64,000 nucleotides of DNA from Mycobacterium sp. ACS1612 (lineage in GTDB: Bacteria; Actinomycetota; Actinomycetes; Mycobacteriales; Mycobacteriaceae): NCBI RefSeq assembly GCF_001667505.1, contig NZ_LZHZ01000037.1, positions 1 to 64,000 on the forward strand. The letters run 5' to 3'. Numbering within the stretch: position 1 is the first letter of the stretch; the number at the start of each line of letters is the position of its first letter. Below are positions 1-6,103 of this stretch, piece after piece. The position numbers were made by a program, and so were the translations under genes. The notes beneath the pieces are model-generated. The model saw only the letters and a program-made list of their open reading frames with translations, was not told where the DNA came from and searched no databases.

Positions 1-139
1 AAGCGACGTCTACATCCACTGGTACAACGACGAACGCATCTCAATAAAGCTCAAGGGCCTGAGTCCGGTCCAATACCGGGCCCAGGCCCTCGCGGCTTAG
101 GCTCCCTACGTCAGGGTCCAACTTCCGGGGACCACTTCA
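1..139 (+). mobile_element. Right end of an IS3-family insertion sequence
   Basis: This is the 3' end of a transposase frame followed by a terminal-repeat-like end. Read outward-in on the minus strand, the end at 139 begins TGAAGTGGTCCCCGGAAGTT, the TG start and CCGGAAGTTGGAC-like core typical of IS3-family ends. The rest of the element lies left of the window, so the other end and any target duplication cannot be seen. It lies 28 bp downstream of the rplO stop codon, between the spc ribosomal genes and whatever followed them. Confidence 0.8.
2..100 (+). CDS. IS3-family transposase (OrfB/integrase core), C-terminal fragment
   Basis: The last 32 codons of a DDE transposase in frame 2. The residues YIHWYNDERI followed by LKGLSPVQYR match the conserved C-terminal YnxxRxHxxLgxxtPxxy block of IS3-family integrase cores. 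The frame ends at a TAG at 98-100. The catalytic DDE residues would be upstream, outside the window, so whether the copy is intact cannot be judged. It is partial only because of the window edge. Confidence 0.8.
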   Translation, partial: SDVYIHWYNDERISIKLKGLSPVQYRAQALAA

Positions 140-167
140 GTGCAGCGTGCGGGGCCCTATGCGTGAT

Positions 168-608
168 CTACAGCTCGGTCGCGGATCCGCCCGCGGAGGT
201 GATCTTCTCGCGAGCACTACCGCTGAACTTGTGCGCGGTGACGTTGACCTTGACGGTCAGCTTGCCGTCGCCGAGCACCTTCACCAGCGTGTTCTTGCGC
301 ACCGCGCCTGCGGCCACCAACTCGTCGACACCGACGTCGCCGCCCTTGGGGAACAGCTTGTTGATGTCGCCGACGTTGACGACCTCGTATTCGGTGCGGA
401 ACCGGTTGCGGAAGCCCTTGAGCTTCGGCAGCCGCATGTGAATCGGCATCTGGCCGCCCTCGAACGTCGCTGGGACGTTCTTGCGAGCCTTGGTGCCCTT
501 GGTACCGCGGCCGGCGGTCTTGCCCTTCGAGCCCTCACCGCGACCCACGCGGGTCTTGGCGGTCTTGCTACCCGGGGCCGGCTTCAGGTCATGGAGTTTG
601 ATAGTCAT
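168..608 (-). CDS. rplO: 50S ribosomal protein L15
   Basis: Large-subunit assembly protein L15, 146 aa, normal length. It has the Gly/Arg-rich N-terminal extension (KTAKTRVGRGEGSKGKTAGRG) that threads into the 23S rRNA and the C-terminal globular part. It is the last spc-operon gene visible on the minus strand, starting 2 nt after rpmD stops. secY/adk/map, which usually follow in actinobacteria, are not adjacent: an IS3-family element begins 28 bp past the stop codon. Identification is certain. Confidence 0.98.
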   Translation of the reverse strand: MTIKLHDLKPAPGSKTAKTRVGRGEGSKGKTAGRGTKGTKARKNVPATFEGGQMPIHMRLPKLKGFRNRFRTEYEVVNVGDINKLFPKGGDVGVDELVAAGAVRKNTLVKVLGDGKLTVKVNVTAHKFSGSAREKITSAGGSATEL

Positions 609-610
609 CG

Positions 611-790
611 CTAAACCTCTTCAACCTCGACGAGGTGATGTACGGCCTTGATCAGGCCGCGCGTCTGGGCGTTGTCCTCGCGGACCACGGACTGACGGAT
701 CTTCCGCAGCCCCAGCGTCCGCAGGCTCTCGCGTGCCTTCCAGCGCGCACCGATGGTGCTACGCACCTGCGTGATCTTGAGCTCTGCCAT
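611..790 (-). CDS. rpmD: 50S ribosomal protein L30
   Basis: A 59-residue protein read between rpsE and rplO, beginning MAELKITQVRSTIG and ending HHLVEVEEV. The length and the IG-x(11)-LRTLGLRKI core are those of bacterial L30, a small 23S rRNA-binding protein. It starts with ATG at 790-788, 2 nt after the rpsE stop, and ends 2 nt before the rplO start, so it is part of the continuous spc transcript. Confidence 0.97.
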   Translation of the reverse strand: MAELKITQVRSTIGARWKARESLRTLGLRKIRQSVVREDNAQTRGLIKAVHHLVEVEEV

Positions 791-792
791 GG

Positions 793-1461
793 TTACGCCG
801 ACCCTTCACGTGCGGCCGACGCGGCGAGCGCGTCCGCCTCGCGACGTGCCCGCAGCATTCCTGCCGGAGCCACGTCCTCGATCGACAGCCCACGACGGGC
901 CGCCACCTCTTCCGGACGCTGCAGCAGCTTCAGCGCGGCAACGGTGGCATGCACCACGTTGATCGCGTTGTCGCTACCCAGCGACTTGGCCAAAATGTCA
1001 TGCACGCCAGCGCATTCCAGCACGGCACGGGCCGCGCCGCCTGCGATCACACCGGTACCGGGGCTCGCCGGACGCAGCATCACAACACCCGCGGCGGCCT
1101 CGCCCTGCACCGGGTGGGTGATGGTGCCACCGATCAGGGGCACCCGGAAGAAGCCCTTGCGAGCCTCCTCGACGCCCTTGGCGATGGCGGCCGGAACTTC
1201 CTTGGCCTTGCCGTAGCCGACACCGACCATGCCGTTGCCGTCTCCGACGATCACCAGCGCGGTGAAGCTGAACCGCCGACCGCCCTTGACGACCTTGGAG
1301 ACGCGATTGATCGCGACGACACGTTCGAGGTAGTTGCTCTTCTCACCGCCGTCGCGGCCGCCACGGCCACCGCGATCGTCGCGTCGTCCCCGGCCGTCGC
1401 GATCACCGCGACCGCCGCGATTGTCCTGCGCCGGAGCGGCGCCAGCCTGCTCGGCCATCAT
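793..1461 (-). CDS. rpsE: 30S ribosomal protein S5
   Basis: Small-subunit decoding-fidelity protein, 222 aa. The N-terminal 45 or so residues are a low-complexity Arg/Gly/Asp-rich extension (DNRGGRGDRDGRGRRDD) typical of mycobacterial S5. The double-stranded RNA-binding S5 domain follows, with the motif RFSFTALVIVGDGNG and then the C-terminal domain with GGAARAVLECAGVHD. Two adjacent ATG codons could serve as start; the upstream GAGAGGA is a good ribosome-binding site for either. It lies between rplR and rpmD in the spc operon. Confidence 0.98.
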   Translation of the reverse strand: MMAEQAGAAPAQDNRGGRGDRDGRGRRDDRGGRGGRDGGEKSNYLERVVAINRVSKVVKGGRRFSFTALVIVGDGNGMVGVGYGKAKEVPAAIAKGVEEARKGFFRVPLIGGTITHPVQGEAAAGVVMLRPASPGTGVIAGGAARAVLECAGVHDILAKSLGSDNAINVVHATVAALKLLQRPEEVAARRGLSIEDVAPAGMLRARREADALAASAAREGSA

Positions 1462-1483
1462 GCAGTCCTCTCGTTATTGGTCA

Positions 1484-1888
1484 TTAGAACTTCAGCCCGC
1501 CTTCGCGCGCTGCGTCGGCCAGTGCCGCGATGCGACCGCCGTAGGTGTACCCACCGCGGTCGAACACGACCTGCTCGATGCCTGCGGCCTTGGCGCGCTC
1601 CGCGATGAGCTGACCGACCCGCACACTGTGAGCCTTCTTGTCACCATCGACGGCACGCACATCGGCCTCGATCGACGAGGCGGCGGCCACCGTGGTGCCG
1701 GTGAGGTCGTCCACCAGCTGCACGTGGATGTGCCGCGACGAACGGTTCACCACAAGGCGCGGCGTGGTGGCCGTGCCCTCGATCTTCTTGCGGAGCCGGG
1801 CGTGCCGACGCAGCCGCGCAACCCGCCGGGTCGCAGAAACGTTCTGGCCCACCGGCTTACGGGTCGAGCCCTCAGTCTTAGCAGCCAT
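1484..1888 (-). CDS. rplR: 50S ribosomal protein L18
   Basis: 5S rRNA-binding protein of the central protuberance, 134 aa. The N-terminal basic region RVARLRRHARLRKKIEGT and the C-terminal VVFDRGGYTYGGRIAALADAAREGGL are characteristic of L18. It starts 2 nt after the rplF stop and is followed by a 22-nt gap before rpsE. Normal length for an actinobacterium. Confidence 0.98.
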   Translation of the reverse strand: MAAKTEGSTRKPVGQNVSATRRVARLRRHARLRKKIEGTATTPRLVVNRSSRHIHVQLVDDLTGTTVAAASSIEADVRAVDGDKKAHSVRVGQLIAERAKAAGIEQVVFDRGGYTYGGRIAALADAAREGGLKF

Positions 1889-1890
1889 GT

Positions 1891-2430
1891 CTACTTACCT
1901 GTCTTTCCGACCTTGCGGCGGATCTGCTCACCCTCGTAGCGGATGCCCTTGCCCTTGTACGGGTCGCTCTTCCGCAGGCGGCGGATGTTGGCCGCGATCT
2001 GGCCGACCTTCTGCTTGTCGATACCTGAGATCGAGAACTTCGTCGGGGTTTCCACCGCGAAGGTGACGCCCTCGGGAGCGTTGATCAGCACCGGATGGCT
2101 GTAGCCCAACGCGAACTCGAGGTTGTTGCCCTTGGCGACGACGCGGTAACCGACGCCGAAGATCTCCATCTTGATGGTGTAGCCCTCGGTCACACCGGTG
2201 ACGAGGTTGGCCACTAGCGTGCGCGACAGCCCGTGCAGCGAACGGCTGCGCCGCTCGTCGTCGGGCCGGCTCACCACGATGGCGCCGTCGTCGTCGCGCG
2301 ACACCGAAATGGGCTCGGCGACCGCCAATTCCAACGTGCCCTTCGGCCCCTTGACCGACACGTTCTGACCGTCAATCGTTACATCGACCCCGGATGGCAC
2401 CGGGACCGGCTGCTTTCCAATACGCGACAT
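1891..2430 (-). CDS. rplF: 50S ribosomal protein L6
   Basis: A two-domain 23S rRNA-binding protein of 179 aa. I chose the ATG at 2430 because it gives the conserved start MSRIGKQPVPVPSGVDV; the frame stays open further upstream through rpsH but that part is not L6-like. The signature near the C-terminus reads RRLRKSDPYKGKGIRYEGE. It lies 13 nt downstream of rpsH and 2 nt upstream of rplR. Confidence 0.98.
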   Translation of the reverse strand: MSRIGKQPVPVPSGVDVTIDGQNVSVKGPKGTLELAVAEPISVSRDDDGAIVVSRPDDERRSRSLHGLSRTLVANLVTGVTEGYTIKMEIFGVGYRVVAKGNNLEFALGYSHPVLINAPEGVTFAVETPTKFSISGIDKQKVGQIAANIRRLRKSDPYKGKGIRYEGEQIRRKVGKTGK

Positions 2431-2443
2431 ATCTACGTCTCCC

Positions 2444-2842
2444 TCACCACACGTACGCGAGGACTTCGCCGCCCACGCCCTGTCGTGCTGCCTGACGGTC
2501 GGTGAGCAGACCCGAGGACGTGGAGATGATCGCCACGCCGAGGCCACCCAGCACCCGCGGCAGGTTGGTGGATTTCGCATAGACACGCAGACCGGGCTTG
2601 GACACCCGGCGCAGGCCCGCGATGCTGCGTTCACGGCTCGGGCCGTACTTCAGTTGCACAACAAGCGACTTGCCGACGCGGGCATCCTCGGTGCGGTAAT
2701 CGGAGATGTAGCCCTCTGCCTTGAGGATCTCGGCGATGTTGGCCTTGATCTTGCTGTGCGGCAGGGTCACCTCGTCGTGGTACGCCGAATTGGCGTTGCG
2801 CAGACGTGTCAAGAAGTCTGCGATCGGGTCCGTCATAGTCAT
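2444..2842 (-). CDS. rpsH: 30S ribosomal protein S8
   Basis: A 16S rRNA-binding assembly protein of 132 aa. It starts MTMTDPIADFLTRLRNA, the usual mycobacterial S8 start, and ends with the conserved STSSGLLTDRQAARQGVGGE block. It is preceded by a 73-nt gap after rpsN and followed by rplF. In other bacteria S8 can autoregulate the spc operon by binding near rplE; I did not see an obvious mimic here. Confidence 0.98.
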   Translation of the reverse strand: MTMTDPIADFLTRLRNANSAYHDEVTLPHSKIKANIAEILKAEGYISDYRTEDARVGKSLVVQLKYGPSRERSIAGLRRVSKPGLRVYAKSTNLPRVLGGLGVAIISTSSGLLTDRQAARQGVGGEVLAYVW

Positions 2843-2915
2843 GACTGGGCCTGTCTACCTTCCTCGCAGCGGTTCCCGGTCTGGGCCTGCTGCGCACCTG
2901 TTCTGTAGGGGTCTG

Positions 2916-3101
2916 TTACCAGCTGGACTTCTGGACGCCGGGCAGTTCGCCGGCATGCGCCATCTCGCGCAGGCAGATTCGGCACAAGCCGAACTTGCGG
3001 TAGACCGCGTGGGGGCGACCGCACTTGCTGCACCGCGTGTACGCGCGCACCTTGAACTTGGGCTTCTTGTTGGCCTTGTTGACCAGAGCCTTCTTTGCCA
3101 T
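2916..3101 (-). CDS. rpsN: 30S ribosomal protein S14 type Z (zinc-binding, C+)
   Basis: A short 61-residue S14 with four cysteines in two CxxC pairs (CSKCGRPH and CRICLREMAH). This is the zinc-ribbon C+ form rather than the long, cysteine-free C- paralogue induced under zinc limitation. The start MAKKALVNKANKK is chosen because the frame extends upstream into rplE without S14 similarity. It follows rplE by 4 nt. The housekeeping copy is therefore in the spc operon, as in other mycobacteria. Confidence 0.97.
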   Translation of the reverse strand: MAKKALVNKANKKPKFKVRAYTRCSKCGRPHAVYRKFGLCRICLREMAHAGELPGVQKSSW

Positions 3102-3105
3102 TCGT

Positions 3106-3678
3106 TCAGTTCTCCTTGAAGGGGAAGCCGAGAGCCCGCAGCAGCGCTCGTCCTTCGTCGTCGTTCGTCGCCGAGGTGACGACGGTGATGTCCATGCCAC
3201 GCGGGCGGTCGATGGAGTCCACGTCGATTTCGTGGAACATCGACTGCTCGGTCAGGCCGAAGGTGTAGTTGCCGGTGCCGTCGAACTGCTTGGGTGACAG
3301 CCCGCGGAAGTCGCGGATACGCGGCAACGCGATCGAGATCAGCCGGTCGAGGAACTCCCACATCCGGTCGCCGCGCAGCGTGACGCGGGCACCGATCGGC
3401 ATGCCCTCGCGCAGCTTGAACTGTGCGATCGACTTGCGGGCCTTGCGGATTTCGGGCTTCTGGCCGGTGATCAGCGACAGGTCGTTGACCGCGCCGTTGA
3501 TCAGCTTGGCGTCGCGGGCGGCGTCGCCGACACCCATGTTCACGACGACCTTGACCACGCCGGGGATCTGCATGACGTTGGCGTAGCCGAACTCTTTCTG
3601 GAGCGCCTCGCGAATCTCTTCGCGGTAGCGCTGCTTGAGCCGGGGAAGGGTCTTCACCGCGCTTTCGGTAGTCGTCAT
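3106..3678 (-). CDS. rplE: 50S ribosomal protein L5
   Basis: 5S rRNA-binding protein of the central protuberance, 190 aa. It contains the L5 signature MQIPGVVKVVVNMGVGDA in the N-terminal third and LREGMPIGARVTLRG in the middle. The start ATG shares one nucleotide with the rplX stop (TGATG), indicating translational coupling. Identification is certain. Confidence 0.98.
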   Translation of the reverse strand: MTTTESAVKTLPRLKQRYREEIREALQKEFGYANVMQIPGVVKVVVNMGVGDAARDAKLINGAVNDLSLITGQKPEIRKARKSIAQFKLREGMPIGARVTLRGDRMWEFLDRLISIALPRIRDFRGLSPKQFDGTGNYTFGLTEQSMFHEIDVDSIDRPRGMDITVVTSATNDDEGRALLRALGFPFKEN

Positions 3679-3995
3679 CAGATGTCCTTGCCATTGGTCT
3701 TGGCGACGCGGACCTTCTTGCCGGTCTCGTCGTCGACGCGGAACCCGACGCGGGTGGGCTTGCCGTCGGAGTCGAGCAACATCACGTTGCTGACGTGGAT
3801 CGGCGCCTCCTGGGTGACGATGCCGCCCGAGGACGCCCCACGCTCGGTGCGCGAAACAGGAGTGTGCTTCTTGATTCGGTTCACGCCTTCGACGAGCACC
3901 TTGTTGCGATCGGGGTAGGCCACCAGGACCTTGCCCTTGGCGCCCTTGTCCTTACCGGAGATCACGAGCACCGTGTCGCCCTTGTGGACGTTCAT
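3678..3995 (-). CDS. rplX: 50S ribosomal protein L24
   Basis: Assembly-initiator protein of the 50S subunit, 105 aa. The N-terminal KOW motif reads VHKGDTVLVISGKDKGAKGKV, and the central VNRIKKHTPVS is the usual L24 block. It starts directly after the rplN stop codon and overlaps the rplE start by one nucleotide. Confidence 0.98.
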   Translation of the reverse strand: MNVHKGDTVLVISGKDKGAKGKVLVAYPDRNKVLVEGVNRIKKHTPVSRTERGASSGGIVTQEAPIHVSNVMLLDSDGKPTRVGFRVDDETGKKVRVAKTNGKDI

Positions 3996-4364
3996 CTACA
4001 ACACCTCCGGGGCAAGCGAGACGATCTTCATGAAGCGCTTCTCGCGCAGTTCGCGGCCGACCGGGCCGAAGATGCGGGTGCCGCGCGGATCGTTGTCGGC
4101 CTTGATGATGACGGCCGCGTTCTCGTCGAACTTGATATAGCTGCCGTCGGCGCGGCGGCGTTCCTTGACGGTGCGCACGACGACGGCCTTGACCACCTCA
4201 CCGCGCTTGACGTTGCCACCGGGGATGGCGTCCTTGACGGTGGCCACGATGATGTCGCCGATGCCGGCGTAGCGCCGCGACGAACCGCCGAGCACGCGGA
4301 TGCACAAGATCTCCTTGGCGCCCGTGTTGTCGGCGACCTTCAGCCGCGATTCCTGCTGAATCAC
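3996..4364 (-). CDS. rplN: 50S ribosomal protein L14
   Basis: A 23S rRNA-binding protein of 122 aa, with MIQQESRLKVADNTGAKEI at the start and the motif AVVVRTVKERRRADGSYIKF. It is the first gene of the spc operon here and is separated from the S10 operon by about 6.7 kb of non-ribosomal genes. A promoter-like sequence lies about 130 bp upstream. Confidence 0.98.
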   Translation of the reverse strand: MIQQESRLKVADNTGAKEILCIRVLGGSSRRYAGIGDIIVATVKDAIPGGNVKRGEVVKAVVVRTVKERRRADGSYIKFDENAAVIIKADNDPRGTRIFGPVGRELREKRFMKIVSLAPEVL

Positions 4365-4492
4365 TCGATCTCCTCGACCTGGTTAATGTGTGCACGGCAG
4401 ATTCCGACCTGACATGCGCGGTCTTGCTGTCACCGAAGAGCACGCAGGGATTTCGTGTCCGATATCCGAGGTCTGCCCAAGGCAACCGTTTG

Positions 4493-4521
4493 ATTCTAGG
4501 TGACGACCTGCGAGGAACCAA
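4493..4521 (-). promoter_or_regulatory. Promoter-like sequence for the spc operon (rplN)
   Basis: On the minus strand, TTGGTT (4521-4516) is followed by exactly 17 nt and then TAGAAT (4498-4493). This fits a sigma-A/-70 promoter with a good spacer. Transcription would start near 4486, giving a leader of about 120 nt before rplN. It sits just downstream of the FGE stop codon, so the spc genes can be transcribed independently of the sulfatase operon. The call is from sequence only. Confidence 0.55.
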
Positions 4522-4532
4522 ATCGCCGCTGG

Positions 4533-5417
4533 TCACCCCGCCACGCAGCGGAACCCGATGTGCGTCGTCGCGCTGTCCTGTGACTGCGGCGACCTGGCCG
4601 CGGGCCGGTACCGCAGGCAGTACTCCGCTGCGCACAGATGCGACCCGCCCTTGAGTGTCTGGGCCACCGTCGGGTCAGGAGTCGATGGGCCACAACACGA
4701 TTCCACGGGTCCGTCGAGCCGGTGGTGCGCCGAGAACTGCGTCGTCGTCCACTCCCACACGTTCCCGACCATGTCGACCAGCCCGAACCCGTTGGGCGGG
4801 AACGTACCGACCGGTGACGTACCGACCCAGCCCAGCGCCCCGTCGTTGCGGAACGGGAACCGGCCCTGCCAGGTGTTGGCCATCAACCGGCCGTCGGGAG
4901 CCGCGACGTCGCCCCACGCGAACGTCGTAGTGCTGCCGCCCCTGGCCGCGTACTCCCACTCGGCCTCGGTGGGCAGCCGCCGACCTGCCCAGGCGGCGTA
5001 GGCGACAGCATCCGGATAGGCGATCTGCACGACCGGGTGCTCGAGTCGGTCTGCGGTGTCGCTGTCGGGGCCGAACGGATGCCGCCAGTCGGCGCCGGGT
5101 ACCCAGTGCCACCACTGCCGCCAATCCCGCAGGTCAACCGGGCCGTCGGTGGGCCGGAACACCAGCGCTCCTGGCACCAGGTCCTGCGCCGACGCACCGG
5201 GATACAGCGCGGGGTCCGGGGACTGCTCGGCGACGGTGACGTACCCGGTCTCGGCGACGAACGCGGCGAATTGGGCGTTGGTCACCGGGTGACGTTCGAC
5301 GGCAAACGCGCCGACGGTCACGGTGTGGACCGGCGCCTCTTCCGGATAGAACTGCGTCGAGCCCATCCGGAAGGACCCACCCGGTAACGCGACGAGCTCC
5401 GTGAGCAGTGCGGTCAC
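4533..5417 (-). CDS. Formylglycine-generating enzyme (sulfatase-modifying factor)
   Basis: Converts the CxPxR cysteine of type I sulfatases to C-alpha-formylglycine, activating them in the cytoplasm. The 294-aa protein has the FGE-sulfatase fold. The N-terminal half contains VALPGGSFRMGS and VTNAQFAAFVAETGY, the middle RRLPTEAEWEYAARGG, then VGNVWEWT. Near the end Cys262 and Cys267 lie in GGSHLCAAEYCLRYR, matching the copper-binding/catalytic cysteine pair of FGEs. The GTG start at 5417 overlaps the lipoprotein stop (GTGA); a longer frame to 5621 would run deep into the upstream gene. It is third in the operon after its presumed client, the arylsulfatase. It appears to be the counterpart of M. 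tuberculosis Rv0712. Confidence 0.93.
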   Translation of the reverse strand: MTALLTELVALPGGSFRMGSTQFYPEEAPVHTVTVGAFAVERHPVTNAQFAAFVAETGYVTVAEQSPDPALYPGASAQDLVPGALVFRPTDGPVDLRDWRQWWHWVPGADWRHPFGPDSDTADRLEHPVVQIAYPDAVAYAAWAGRRLPTEAEWEYAARGGSTTTFAWGDVAAPDGRLMANTWQGRFPFRNDGALGWVGTSPVGTFPPNGFGLVDMVGNVWEWTTTQFSAHHRLDGPVESCCGPSTPDPTVAQTLKGGSHLCAAEYCLRYRPAARSPQSQDSATTHIGFRCVAG

Positions 5418-6103
5418 GGGATGAGGATCTCGAAGTCCTCGGTCAGCAGCGCCGCGGCCGAATCGAAGCCGGGAGTTCCCGGCGGCGCCTGCACGTGCAC
5501 GGCGACCAGATAGTTGTTGCCGCCACGGGTCCAGATGTGGGCGATGCGGTCCTCGTAGACGGCGGCGTTCTGCGTCGTCTCCGACCACGCGCCCATCAGC
5601 TTCTGCCCGCTGTAACCGCACAAATCGCCGGGCAGCACGCTGACCGAGCTGACCGACGATTCGGCCATCAGGTCGTCGGCGTACTTCCTGAAGGCCTCAC
5701 CCGGCTCCAGCTGCGTGGGCGCGATCGTGACGGTCGCCTGCATGCCGCCGGGGCCGTCCAACTGGCCGCCGATGTCGCCGGTGCCCGCGGTCATCGACCA
5801 TTTGTCAGGCACGCCCACCGTGATCCTCGGCGCCTGTGGATCGTCGACTTCGGCGGTCATCCGCACGCTCGGTTCGAGCATCTGCGAGCACACGACACTG
5901 TTGGCCGGCACCGGTACCCGCGTGGTGGGCACGACGCCGAAACCCGATTCCGTCGGCGGGGCCGCGCCGCCGGTGGCCGGCGGAGCGGAAGGCCGCACCG
6001 CGACCAAGCCAGCCGGTTCGGCGACCGGAGAGCCGTCGCTGGTCCGCGCGCACGCCGTCGCCACGCAGGCCACCGCAAGCGTCACCGCTGCGAGGCGCTT
6101 CAT
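5414..6103 (-). CDS. LpqN/LpqT-like lipoprotein
   Basis: A 229-aa predicted lipoprotein. The signal peptide MKRLAAVTLAVACVATAC ends in a lipobox-like TAC, so Cys18 would be lipidated and the protein anchored outside the membrane. A Pro/Ala-rich linker follows (about residues 28-50). The body resembles the mycobacterial LpqN/LpqT family, with an IAPTQLEPGEAFRKYADDLMA-type stretch. The start overlaps the atsA stop (ATGA) and the stop overlaps the FGE start (GTGA), so it is translationally coupled to both. In M. tuberculosis a different membrane protein (Rv0713) is, as I recall, found near this site. The role beside a sulfatase is unknown. Confidence 0.75.
   Translation of the reverse strand: MKRLAAVTLAVACVATACARTSDGSPVAEPAGLVAVRPSAPPATGGAAPPTESGFGVVPTTRVPVPANSVVCSQMLEPSVRMTAEVDDPQAPRITVGVPDKWSMTAGTGDIGGQLDGPGGMQATVTIAPTQLEPGEAFRKYADDLMAESSVSSVSVLPGDLCGYSGQKLMGAWSETTQNAAVYEDRIAHIWTRGGNNYLVAVHVQAPPGTPGFDSAAALLTEDFEILIP

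Noticed and set aside
1891..2634. A 247-aa form of L6
   Set aside because: The upstream extension is out-of-frame rpsH; the conserved L6 start MSRIGKQP is at 2430.
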